Source of the DNA: Streptomyces sp. NBC_00708
GTDB taxonomy: Bacteria; Actinomycetota; Actinomycetes; Streptomycetales; Streptomycetaceae
Direction of reading: 5' to 3'
NCBI GenBank assembly: GCA_036226585.1
Contig: CP108998.1
Span: 62,001 to 126,000 of the forward strand
Length of the DNA: 64,000 nucleotides
The notes under the pieces are model-generated. The model was not told the origin of the DNA and did not search any database. It saw only the letters and a program-made list of their open reading frames with translations. A program made the translations under genes and the position numbers. Positions 7,517 to 14,881 of this stretch are shown here, piece by piece (the first letter of the stretch is position 1; each line of letters starts with the position of its first letter).

Positions 7517-8893
7517 TCACCGGCGGTCACTCAGGTACGTACGTGCTCGATCGTCCAGTTCGACAGCGCACCGCAGCCCTCGTGCGCGGAAGCGGCTGAG
7601 ATCGCGGCGCATGCTTCCGACCGCCTTCCTCGTACGCCCGGAGTGGACGCCTTCCATGTGGTCCATCGCACGGCCCCAGGTGGCGCACGCCTGCTCGATG
7701 CTGCCTCCGGCGGCCTGCATCTCGGCCTGGGCGACCAGGTCCAGGGCGACGATCCTGGGGTAGGTGCCGGGCTGCCGACTGGCCGCGGCCGCCCCGTACA
7801 TGGCCGCCGCCCTCGACCGGTCGCCGAGCGTCTCCCAGACCTTCGCGGTCCGGCTGTGAACCGTGGCGGCCGGCGGACCCCACGACAGCGCCCAGAAAGG
7901 TACCTCGTCCCCCTTCGCCGCTGCCAGCGCGGTACGGGCCCGGTCCACCTCCCGTACGGCGTCCTGGCGCTGGCCGGCCTTGGCGAGGGCATGGGCATGG
8001 GTGACGGCGAACAGCGCCTCGGTCTGGGTGTCGACCTTCCCGTGGATCCGGTCCACGGCTGACGCGGCGAGGGACAGGCAGTGCTCGGGGCGGCGCAGTT
8101 TCATGCCCTGCTGGGACATCGTCCGCATGACGAAGGCGCTGTGGCCGGTGATCCCGGACTCCTGCGCCAGGGCGTACGACTGGAGGTAGTACCTCTGCGC
8201 GAGGCCCTGTTCACCGCCGTCGTAGGCCCGCCACCCGGCCTGGTGCACCCCGACTGCGGCGGCCGACAGCATCTGCTGGTGGTCTTCCTCGGAGCTGAAC
8301 CGGCCTCGGCACAGGGCCGCGACATCGGTCATCAGGTACTGCACCAGCGCGGAGCGGCCGTGCTGGCCGCCGTGGCGCTCGTCCATCACCGCGAACATGC
8401 TGATCATGTCGCGCACTGCCGCTACGTCCGCGTGCCCGACTCGGGCCCCGGTCCGGGCCTTCGAGGCGCGGGACGCGACGTCGGCGACGTGCTCCAGCGG
8501 CAGAACGGCGGCCGCGACCGAGTACGCGGCGCCGGACAGGAAGTTTCGGCGGTCCAAGTCACCCCTCCAGATCGGCATCAGAGCGTCCAACGGGTCGTCG
8601 CTGATGGACAGTCCGATGCTGTCACTGTCCCAGCCCGGCGGCGCCGGCAGGCCCAGGTCCTCGGGGGAGAGTGCCCTGCCGAAGCGGCGGGACAGGGCGA
8701 CCGTCAGGTAGCGGCGCGTCTGCCCGGAAGGCACGGCCCCCGCGATCCAGTGATCCACCGCCGATTTGTTCGTCCGCAGGATCTGGCCTGTCTCTGCCGC
8801 GACTTGGCGGACAGCCTGCGCGACACCGGCGTAGGTCCATCCCGACTCCGCGATGGCGGCCCGCAGCTTCTCGTTCGGTAAGCGCTGGGTCAT
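7517..8893 (-). CDS. HTH transcriptional regulator with TPR-like C-terminal region
   Basis: The 458-residue protein starts with a lambda-repressor-like HTH domain (about residues 5-75, including TNKSAVDHWIAGAVPSGQTR). A linker and about 330 residues of helical repeats of TPR type follow. A DRRNFLSGAA stretch near residue 115 resembles a Tat-type motif but is internal, as is usual in this Streptomyces regulator family (NsdA-like). Such proteins are cytoplasmic regulators tied to secondary metabolism or mobile genes. It is divergent from the polyproline-leader operon. Its own leader carries a tandem CTCGTATAC repeat and the intergenic region holds a 13-bp palindrome, so control of both directions is likely. 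Confidence 0.8.
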   Translation of the reverse strand: MTQRLPNEKLRAAIAESGWTYAGVAQAVRQVAAETGQILRTNKSAVDHWIAGAVPSGQTRRYLTVALSRRFGRALSPEDLGLPAPPGWDSDSIGLSISDDPLDALMPIWRGDLDRRNFLSGAAYSVAAAVLPLEHVADVASRASKARTGARVGHADVAAVRDMISMFAVMDERHGGQHGRSALVQYLMTDVAALCRGRFSSEEDHQQMLSAAAVGVHQAGWRAYDGGEQGLAQRYYLQSYALAQESGITGHSAFVMRTMSQQGMKLRRPEHCLSLAASAVDRIHGKVDTQTEALFAVTHAHALAKAGQRQDAVREVDRARTALAAAKGDEVPFWALSWGPPAATVHSRTAKVWETLGDRSRAAAMYGAAAASRQPGTYPRIVALDLVAQAEMQAAGGSIEQACATWGRAMDHMEGVHSGRTRKAVGSMRRDLSRFRARGLRCAVELDDRARTYLSDRR

Positions 8894-8902
8894 GACAGTC
8901 CC

Positions 8903-8920
8903 CTCGTATACCTCGTATAC
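8903..8920. promoter_or_regulatory. Tandem 9-bp repeat CTCGTATAC x2
   Basis: Two exact head-to-tail copies (8903-8911 and 8912-8920) each contain the GTATAC palindrome. They lie 10-27 bases upstream of the regulator start, next to its GAGGGGAC ribosome site. The GTATAC cores could serve as -10 elements or as an autoregulatory operator. Confidence 0.5.
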
Positions 8921-8964
8921 CCATCCCTCGGCTGCAACCGTACCGACGATCAGTGACCGCCGCT

Positions 8965-8977
8965 TGACTGTCAGTCA
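8965..8977. promoter_or_regulatory. 13-bp perfect palindrome, candidate operator
   Basis: TGACTGTCAGTCA is a perfect inverted repeat of 6+1+6 bases midway between the divergent regulator and the polyproline leader. A TTGACT at 8964-8969 overlaps it and could be a -35 box, though I see no matching -10. It is positioned to control the leader operon. Confidence 0.4.
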
Positions 8978-9087
8978 TGTCCAGCAGGGCGGCGGGCCCG
9001 CCCCCTGGCCGGGCGATCACCCGTGCATGCACCCCCTCACTGGCATCCGTCCGGATGCCGGGTTCACCACTGGTCGAAGGAGTCCCT

Positions 9088-9171
9088 ATGCCGAACCCTC
9101 CCGAGCCGGGCCCCCCGCCGCCGCCTCCGGGCCCGCTCCCGACGCCTCCCCCGCCCGGCGGCGGCCGGTAG
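9088..9171 (+). CDS. 27-residue polyproline leader peptide (candidate attenuator ORF)
   Basis: The ATG at 9088 has GAAGGAG five bases upstream, as good a site as any gene here. The product is 27 residues with 16 prolines, including a run of six (residues 9-14) and a run of four (20-23), and ends GGGR. Consecutive prolines stall ribosomes unless EF-P acts. The ORF sits 82 bases before a six-gene operon, with a GC-rich hairpin in between (9182-9216). The layout resembles an amino-acid attenuator. The alternatives are that the peptide is itself a substrate of the downstream enzymes, or that it is fortuitous. It has no signal peptide, Cys, Ser or Lys. Confidence 0.6.
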   Translation: MPNPPEPGPPPPPPGPLPTPPPPGGGR

Positions 9172-9181
9172 TTCCAGCCCT

Positions 9182-9216
9182 GGCCGCGCGTCCTGTCTCT
9201 GGCGGGGCGCGCGGCC
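9182..9216 (+). promoter_or_regulatory. Hairpin between leader ORF and operon, perfect 9-bp GC stem
   Basis: GGCCGCGCG (9182-9190) pairs with CGCGCGGCC (9208-9216) across a 17-base loop. It starts 11 bases after the leader stop and ends 37 bases before the first structural gene. TTGCTGTCCC follows, a weak pyrimidine-rich tail. It could act as an attenuator terminator whose formation depends on ribosome position on the leader. Confidence 0.5.
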
Positions 9217-9253
9217 TTGCTGTCCCACCCTCGGTATCGACAAGGAGACCCCT

Positions 9254-10090
9254 GTGCAGGGATTCACCGTGCTCAACCCCGACGAGCTGGGCCAGGACCC
9301 CGCAGTCGGCATGGACCTGGCCCTGGCCCTCGGCGTGCGTCACCTGGAGATCCGCACCGCTTACGGCTCGAACGCGCTCGTGCTGGAAGACGGGCAGGTC
9401 CGCCGCGTACGGCAGTTGGCCGACGAGCGGGGGCTACGGGTGGCGGCGCTGGCGTCGCCGCTGTGGAAGTGGTGCCGCCCCGAAGCCACCCCGGGCCGCG
9501 TCGACAGCTTCGGCTTCCCGACTCGGGTCCCCATTGAGGACCGGGAGCGGTGGGTGGACCGGGCGCTCACCGTCGCCGGGCTTCTCGGCACGGACCGGGT
9601 CCGCGTCTTCTCCCACCTGTCCGTGGGCGAGCAGACGGAGACTTTCCGCGACGATCCGCTGCTGCCGTACGCCCTCAAGGCGGCCGAGCGAGCCGGGGTC
9701 CGGCTGCTGCTGGAGAACGAGCCGGTGTGCACGATTACCGGGCCGGCCGCCCTTCTCGATGTCCTCCAGGCGCATCCCGGGCTGGGGCTGTGGCTCGACC
9801 TGGGGAACCTGTTCGAGGTCGGCCACGGCACCGCCGAGGCGGTGGAAGCGCTCGCCCCGTACGCCGAGTACGTCCACATCAAGGACTACCGGCCCCGCGA
9901 CGACGGCAAGAAGGACTTCGTCGCGGCGGGCACCGGTGCCGTGCCGTACGGGGAGCTGCTGCCTGCCCTGCACCGGGCGCGGCCGGGGCTTCCGTACGCC
10001 CTGGAGACCCACGTGCGCGCCACGCCCGGTGAGGCGCTGACGCTCGGCGCCGCGTTCCTGCGCGCGACGGTCCCGGGCGGCCTGGCGTGA
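9254..10090 (+). CDS. Sugar phosphate isomerase/epimerase-like TIM-barrel protein
   Basis: The 278-residue protein belongs to the xylose-isomerase-like/AP-endonuclease-2 TIM-barrel family. Likely metal ligands are E155 (LLLENEP), D182 (LWLDLGN), H208 (YVHIKDYR) and E251 (ALETHV). Relatives isomerise or epimerise sugars, inositol derivatives or hydroxypyruvate, and often pair with Gfo/Idh oxidoreductases, as here. I chose the GTG at 9254 because AAGGAG lies 6 bases upstream; the frame upstream runs into the polyproline leader region. It overlaps the next gene by GTGA. It is the first gene of the coupled operon, downstream of the leader hairpin. Confidence 0.8.
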   Translation: MQGFTVLNPDELGQDPAVGMDLALALGVRHLEIRTAYGSNALVLEDGQVRRVRQLADERGLRVAALASPLWKWCRPEATPGRVDSFGFPTRVPIEDRERWVDRALTVAGLLGTDRVRVFSHLSVGEQTETFRDDPLLPYALKAAERAGVRLLLENEPVCTITGPAALLDVLQAHPGLGLWLDLGNLFEVGHGTAEAVEALAPYAEYVHIKDYRPRDDGKKDFVAAGTGAVPYGELLPALHRARPGLPYALETHVRATPGEALTLGAAFLRATVPGGLA

Positions 10091-11019
10091 GGCGGGTGCT
10101 GCTCATCGGCTGCGGCGAGGTCGGCGCCAAGCACGCCGATGCCCTCACCCACGCCGAAGGGCTGGACCTGGTGGCGGTCGCCGACCCCTCGCCGGTCGCC
10201 AAGCCTCCCTCCGGTGTTCCGCTGGTCCCCGGCTGGGAGACGGCGTTGAAGGAGTACGCCCCCGATGTGGTCGTGGTGGCCACCCCGCCGGGCTCTGCCC
10301 TGGTGGCCGCCCGCGCGGCCGCCCGAATTGGGGCGGTCGTCCTGGTGGAGAAACCCGCCGCGATCACCCCGGCCGACCTTGAGCCGGCCGAAGAGGACCG
10401 CCGGATCTTCGTCGCCTTCCAGCCGCACTTCGCCCCCGGCCTGGCCTGGCTCCTCAACCAGTCCCCGACGGCCCGCCGGGCCGCGGTGCGCCTGGTGTGC
10501 CGCCGGGACCGCGGCTACTACCGGGACTGGCGCACCCGGTACGCGACCGCGGGCGGCATCCTGCACCAGCAGGCCATCCACGGCCTGGCGCTCGCGCTGC
10601 GTCTCCTGCCGCCGGGGCCCGTCCGGTCCTCCACGGCCGAGGTGCACCGCGTGCGGCAGTGGGGGGAGTCCGAGGACCGCGTCACCGCCACGGTCCTCTT
10701 CGAGAGCGGGGCCGTGCTGACGGTGGACGCCCGGGTCGACAGCGACGAGCCCCGACGCCACGACGTGACCCTCCACCTCGACCTCGGCAAGGAGCTGCAC
10801 GTACGCGGCCGGAACCTCGAAGCCGGGCTTGGCCGCCCGCAGTCCGCCCCCGACGACCTGGCGCTGCGCCTGGCCATGTACCGCGCCCTGCCCGCCGGTG
10901 ACACCGGCCCGCTCCACCCCTGCCTCTTCCCGTTGCCCGAGCTCCGCCGCACCCTGGAGGTCATCGACCATGCCTACCGCACCGCGCGCACCGTTCCTGC
11001 GGCTCGTACTGCCTCATGA
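10087..11019 (+). CDS. Gfo/Idh/MocA-family NAD(P)-dependent oxidoreductase
   Basis: The 310-residue protein has an N-terminal Rossmann fold with GCGEVGAKH (residues 8-16) and the family lysine in VEKPAAI near residue 93. Further on, GGILHQQAIHGLALALRL is a variant of the conserved GGGxxxDxGxH helix that carries the active-site histidine. The family oxidises or reduces hydroxyls of sugars, inositols and glycosides with NAD(P). It overlaps the isomerase by 4 bases. Its last 50 bases overlap the start of the next gene, so the three are coupled. Pairing with the upstream TIM-barrel isomerase suggests sugar or cyclitol remodelling via a keto intermediate (inference). Confidence 0.8.
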   Translation: MRRVLLIGCGEVGAKHADALTHAEGLDLVAVADPSPVAKPPSGVPLVPGWETALKEYAPDVVVVATPPGSALVAARAAARIGAVVLVEKPAAITPADLEPAEEDRRIFVAFQPHFAPGLAWLLNQSPTARRAAVRLVCRRDRGYYRDWRTRYATAGGILHQQAIHGLALALRLLPPGPVRSSTAEVHRVRQWGESEDRVTATVLFESGAVLTVDARVDSDEPRRHDVTLHLDLGKELHVRGRNLEAGLGRPQSAPDDLALRLAMYRALPAGDTGPLHPCLFPLPELRRTLEVIDHAYRTARTVPAARTAS

Positions 11020-12196
11020 CCTCGACGTCGAGGTAGTCGAGCGCAAGGGCATCGGACACCCCGACACCCTGGCCGACGGCATCGCCGAGCTCGCCTCGAT
11101 CCGCTACAGCGAGTACTGCCTGGCCCAGTTCGGCGCGGTCCTCCACCACAACTTGGACAAGGTCGCCGTCCTCGGCGGCCGCGCCCGCTTTGGCGACGCG
11201 GACGGTACGTACGACCGCCCCGTACGGATCGTCTTCGGCGGCCGGATCTCCACGACGTTCGACGGCCGGGCGATCCCGGTGCGCGAGATCCTGGAGGGCG
11301 CCGCCGCCGAGCAGCTGCGCACCGCGCTCCCCGGGTACGAGCGCATCACCTGGGCCGCCCGCCACGAGACGACGGACTCTTCGAAGTTCCCGTACTGGTT
11401 CGCCCCGCGAGGGCTGGAGGACCTGCCGGAGCGGCCGAGGGCCTTCTCCAACGACACCGCGTTCCTCGTCAGCACCTCGCCGCGCACCACGGCCGAAACC
11501 GTCGCGCTGCTCACCGAGGCCTGGTTCCGCCGCCAGCCCTGGGCCGGCAGCGACATCAAGGCCCTGGTCATCCGCACCGGCCGCGCCCTGAACGTCACGG
11601 TGTGCGTTCCGGCCGTCGCCGGGCACCTGGCCAGCAGCGCCGAGTTCGAGGATGCGGTCACCGACACCGTTCTGACCCTCACCGCGCAGCTGCGTGAGCG
11701 CCTCGACGGCCCGATGACGGTGGTCTGCAATACCCGCAACACCCGCACCGGCCCGCTGTCCGGGCAGTACTTCACCGTGTCCGGGTCGGCCATCGACTAC
11801 GGCGAGGACGGACTCGTCGGCCGCGGGAACGCCCGGTCCGGGCTCATCACGCCGGGGCAGCAGGCCGGCAACGAGGCTCTGTTCGGGAAGAACCCCGCCT
11901 ACCACGTCGGGAAGGTCGGCGGCTGGCTCGTCGACGAGGCCGCCTGTGCGCTGGCCGAGAAGACCGGTGCCCCGTGCCGCGTCGCGGTGATGTGGCGCAA
12001 CGGCGACCCCTATCCCGAGCCGGCCTCGCTCGACGTCGCGGCCGCGCACACCGACCCTGCGCACGCCGACGTGGTCCGCGAGGTGCTCCAGCGCACGGAC
12101 TGGGTGCCCGACCTCGTCGAGCACCGGCGCTACCTGCCCACCGTGCTGCCGGTGTCCGAGCTGCTGGCCGAACTTGCCGCACCGACGCTGTCATGA
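10970..12196 (+). CDS. Archaeal-type methionine adenosyltransferase (MAT) homologue
   Basis: The 408-residue protein shows the archaeal MAT signature: VERKGIGHPDTLADGIAE (residues 23-40, with H30 and D32 of the GHPD motif), HHNLDKVAVLGG at 59-70 and GKNPAYHVGKV near the C-terminus. These enzymes make S-adenosylmethionine from methionine and ATP. Bacteria normally use the unrelated-looking MetK type, so an archaeal-type copy in an accessory operon suggests a dedicated supply of SAM or a SAM analogue, or a re-purposed adenosyl transfer (inference). I chose the ATG at 10970 with CTGGAGG upstream. It overlaps the previous gene by 50 bases and the next by ATGA. Confidence 0.85.
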   Translation: MPTAPRAPFLRLVLPHDLDVEVVERKGIGHPDTLADGIAELASIRYSEYCLAQFGAVLHHNLDKVAVLGGRARFGDADGTYDRPVRIVFGGRISTTFDGRAIPVREILEGAAAEQLRTALPGYERITWAARHETTDSSKFPYWFAPRGLEDLPERPRAFSNDTAFLVSTSPRTTAETVALLTEAWFRRQPWAGSDIKALVIRTGRALNVTVCVPAVAGHLASSAEFEDAVTDTVLTLTAQLRERLDGPMTVVCNTRNTRTGPLSGQYFTVSGSAIDYGEDGLVGRGNARSGLITPGQQAGNEALFGKNPAYHVGKVGGWLVDEAACALAEKTGAPCRVAVMWRNGDPYPEPASLDVAAAHTDPAHADVVREVLQRTDWVPDLVEHRRYLPTVLPVSELLAELAAPTLS

Positions 12197-13083
12197 CCCG
12201 GGCCGCCGTGACGACCGGCCACCTCACTTCCGCGCTGGAACTCCCGCCGGGGCTGGACACCGGCCCGGCCGTCACGGCGGCCGACCGGCTCCCCGGCGGC
12301 TGGCACCCTGCCCCTGCACCGCCTGGTAGCGCCATGGACGGCCCGGTGCTCACCGTGTCCGACACCGGCCCCGAGCCCGCCGTCCGCGTGCACGGGCAGA
12401 CCGTGCACCTGAACCTGCCCCACCAGGCCGCCCACACCTCGACCCTCGCGTACGTCACCTACACTGCGCTGGAACGTGCGCGCCAGCAGCGGCAGATGCT
12501 CACCCTCCACGCCAACGCCGCGGTCACCCCGAGCGGGCAGGGCATCCTCCTGCTGGGGAACAAGGGCGCGGGCAAGACCAGCGTGGGCCTCGCCCTCGGC
12601 GCACAGGGCTGGACGCACGCCGGCGACGACCTGACCGTCCTGGCCGAAGCCGGGCCGGACCTGCTGATCCTGCCCGGGAAGCCGACCGCCGCGGTCCGCC
12701 CGGCCGACCCCGGCCTGTGGCAGGCCCCGAAGCCCCTCGTCACCCTGGCCCCGTTCCTCCGGGCCCCGGTGCCGCTCGCGGGCGTCATCCGCCTGACCGT
12801 CCACCCTGCCGTCCCCCAACCGCAGATCACCGACGCCACCCCGTTCTCCGCGAACGAGCAGCTGCGTCTCCACGAGGCACTGGCCCGGTACATCAGCGGA
12901 CTCCCCACCCCGCTGACCGGCCCCGCCGGCGCACCGTACGGGCCGGTCTGGCCGCTGGACGATCCGGCGCTCGCCCGCTGGCGCACCCACCTGATCGCCC
13001 GCCTCGAACAGCACCCGTACAGCTACCTGTACGCCCCCGACCCGCAGACCGCCGCCGACCTGATCACCACGAGGTACATGTGA
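12193..13083 (+). CDS. HPr kinase/phosphorylase-like P-loop protein
   Basis: The 296-residue protein has a Walker A motif GNKGAGKT at residues 122-129, preceded by LTLHANAAV (104-111) and followed by AGDDLTVL (143-150). That is the order seen in the C-terminal domain of HprK. The N-terminal ~95 residues do not resemble HprK. Such HprK-like proteins occur in many biosynthetic and RiPP loci and may phosphorylate a peptide, protein or small-molecule hydroxyl using ATP or pyrophosphate; the substrate here is unknown. It is coupled to the MAT by ATGA and to the glycosyltransferase by GTGA. Confidence 0.75.
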   Translation: MTRAAVTTGHLTSALELPPGLDTGPAVTAADRLPGGWHPAPAPPGSAMDGPVLTVSDTGPEPAVRVHGQTVHLNLPHQAAHTSTLAYVTYTALERARQQRQMLTLHANAAVTPSGQGILLLGNKGAGKTSVGLALGAQGWTHAGDDLTVLAEAGPDLLILPGKPTAAVRPADPGLWQAPKPLVTLAPFLRAPVPLAGVIRLTVHPAVPQPQITDATPFSANEQLRLHEALARYISGLPTPLTGPAGAPYGPVWPLDDPALARWRTHLIARLEQHPYSYLYAPDPQTAADLITTRYM

Positions 13084-14138
13084 GCCCGGACCGCACCGCC
13101 GCGATCCTGCCCAGCCGGAACGAACCGTCGACGATCTCCGCCGTCACCAACGCCGTCGACCTGGCGCTGAACGACGTACGCGCGGTGATCGTCCACGCCG
13201 ACTCATCCGACGCCCCCGACACCGCCCACGCCTTCGCCGCCACCCCTACCCACGCAGAAGCACTCGGCCTGACCGGGCTGCCACGCGGCAAGGGCGCGCA
13301 GATCCTGGCCGCGCTCCGGCGTCCGGAACTCGCCGGCGCCGAGTCAGTGCTGATCGCCGACACCGACACCCGCAACCCGGACCCGGCCGTCTACCGCGCG
13401 CTCCTGGACCAGGTCCGCGCCGGGGCGTCCGTCGCCATCGCCGACTACCCCCGGCACTGGGACGAGGCCAACCTCACCAACCACGTGGCCCGGCCCCTGA
13501 TCGCCGCCGCCACCGGGCTCGACGTCCCGCAGCCGCTGGCCGGCGACCTCGTGCTGTCCCGTCGAGCGCTCGCCGCCGCCCAGCAGGCCGCGGCCGAGCT
13601 ACCGGGCGAACTCGCGCAGTGCGTCGCCGGTTACGGCATCGACGCGTTCCTGCTGCTGACCGCCGCCGCGACCGGGCCCGTCAACTCCGTGCGGCTCAAG
13701 GAACCCAAGGCCCACGCCGGATCCTTCGATCACCTGCCGGCGATCTTCCATCAGGCCGTTCCGATCCTGCTGCACCTGACCGCGACGTGGCCGCTGCCGC
13801 CCGCACCAGCCCGCAGCGGCGCGGCCGTCTACCGGGCAACCGACCGCACCCTGCCACCCGGCCGGGTGCGGGACATGGTGGCAGCGCTCACCGGCCTCGG
13901 TGCGGGGCCCGCCGGATACGATGGTGAACTCTGGGCGCTGCACCTCGCCGGCGCCTGGCGGGCCGTCACCTCCGGTACACCACCGACCGAAACAGCCGGC
14001 CGACTTTGGCCGCACTACCTGTACCGCGTCTGTGACTGGCTCACCCGCGCGCAGTACGCCACCCCGCTGCAACGGGCCCAGATACTGAACGCCACGCACG
14101 ACCGCCTACGCGCAGACCTTGCGACAGGAGCACCATGA
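13080..14138 (+). CDS. GT-A glycosyltransferase, glucosyl-3-phosphoglycerate/mannosylglycerate synthase-like
   Basis: The 352-residue protein opens with AAILPSRNEPSTISAV, the N-terminal nucleotide-sugar strand of GT-A enzymes. GLPRGKGAQILAAL at about 66-79 and the DxD-type LIADTDTRNP (91-100, D94/D96) follow, then NLTNHVARPLI and QPLAGDLVLSRRAL. This order is shared with GpgS and MgS, which attach glucose or mannose to (phospho)glycerate from NDP-sugars. The acceptor here is unknown. It starts at a GTG that overlaps the stop of the HprK-like gene (GTGA) and ends overlapping the CofE-like gene. An acceptor carrying a small hydroxy acid would fit both neighbours, but this is inference. Confidence 0.75.
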   Translation: MSPDRTAAILPSRNEPSTISAVTNAVDLALNDVRAVIVHADSSDAPDTAHAFAATPTHAEALGLTGLPRGKGAQILAALRRPELAGAESVLIADTDTRNPDPAVYRALLDQVRAGASVAIADYPRHWDEANLTNHVARPLIAAATGLDVPQPLAGDLVLSRRALAAAQQAAAELPGELAQCVAGYGIDAFLLLTAAATGPVNSVRLKEPKAHAGSFDHLPAIFHQAVPILLHLTATWPLPPAPARSGAAVYRATDRTLPPGRVRDMVAALTGLGAGPAGYDGELWALHLAGAWRAVTSGTPPTETAGRLWPHYLYRVCDWLTRAQYATPLQRAQILNATHDRLRADLATGAP

Positions 14139-14881
14139 CCGCCGCATCGCCCCCCACTTCCGGGTTCTCCGCGTTCTCGTTGGAGCCCTTCCCCGAATTC
14201 CAGCCCGGTGACGACCTCGCCGGCACGATCACCGAGGTCCTCTCCCGAACCGGCACCGAGCTGCTCGACGGGGACGTCGTGGTGGTCGCGAGCAAGATCG
14301 TATCGATCGCCGAGAAGCGCTACGTCGACCTGGCCGACGTGACGCCCTCCGCCGAAGCCGTAGAGCTGTCAGCGCGTACCGGTAAGCCGGCCGCAGTGGT
14401 CCAGCTCATCCTGGACCACTCCACCGAGCACTTCCTCGCCACCGAACGCGGCCCGATCATCGCGCGCCATACCCTCGGCCACCAGCTCACGTCCGCCGGA
14501 ATCGACCGGGCCGGCACCGAAGGCGCCTGGCTGCTTCCCGAAGACCCCGACGCTTCCGCCCGCGCCCTGCGCGATGCACTGAGCACCCAAGCCGGCGTAA
14601 AGATCGCGGTCGTCATCGCCGACTCCGACGGCCGCGCCGACCGCCGCGGTGCCACCTGCATCTCCATCGGCGCCGCCGGAGTCGCACCCCTGCGACTCAC
14701 CGAGCACGACGGGAAACGGCAGGAAGAGACCCTCACCGACATGATCGCCGCCGCCGCCGGAATCATCCTCGGCCAACGCGGGCGCGGAGTCCCCGTCGCC
14801 ATCCTTCGAGGCGTCAGTTACACCCCCTCGGACGCCGGCGTCGCGGCGATGCTTCACCACGCCCCCGCTCCCGCCCAGTAG
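14135..14881 (+). CDS. CofE-like F420-0:gamma-L-glutamate ligase homologue
   Basis: The 248-residue protein matches CofE: GDVVVVASKIVSIAEKR at about residues 46-62, LLPEDPDASARALRDAL, VVIADSDGRADRRG at 159-172 (CofE usually ISDTFGRPWR) and VAILRGVSY near the end. CofE adds gamma-linked glutamate to F420-0 using GTP. True F420 genes in actinobacteria sit with cofD/fbiA and are fused as FbiB. None is nearby here and the DTFGRPWR site is altered, so a different acceptor is likely (inference). It is the last gene of the six-gene coupled operon, followed by a short hairpin. Confidence 0.8.
   Translation: MTAASPPTSGFSAFSLEPFPEFQPGDDLAGTITEVLSRTGTELLDGDVVVVASKIVSIAEKRYVDLADVTPSAEAVELSARTGKPAAVVQLILDHSTEHFLATERGPIIARHTLGHQLTSAGIDRAGTEGAWLLPEDPDASARALRDALSTQAGVKIAVVIADSDGRADRRGATCISIGAAGVAPLRLTEHDGKRQEETLTDMIAAAAGIILGQRGRGVPVAILRGVSYTPSDAGVAAMLHHAPAPAQ

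Noticed and set aside
8964..8992. TTGACT as a -35 box for the polyproline-leader operon
   Set aside because: No TAnnnT -10 at 16-18 bp spacing; the hexamer is also part of the palindrome, so it may be operator only.
9088..9171. Polyproline peptide as a lanthipeptide or thiopeptide precursor
   Set aside because: It has no Ser, Cys or Lys and no leader, and the operon lacks any lanthionine or YcaO enzyme, so a regulatory leader fits better.
14135..14881. CofE-like gene as part of a complete F420 pathway
   Set aside because: No cofC, cofD, fbiC or fused nitroreductase domain is present in the window, and the nearest genes are unrelated to F420.
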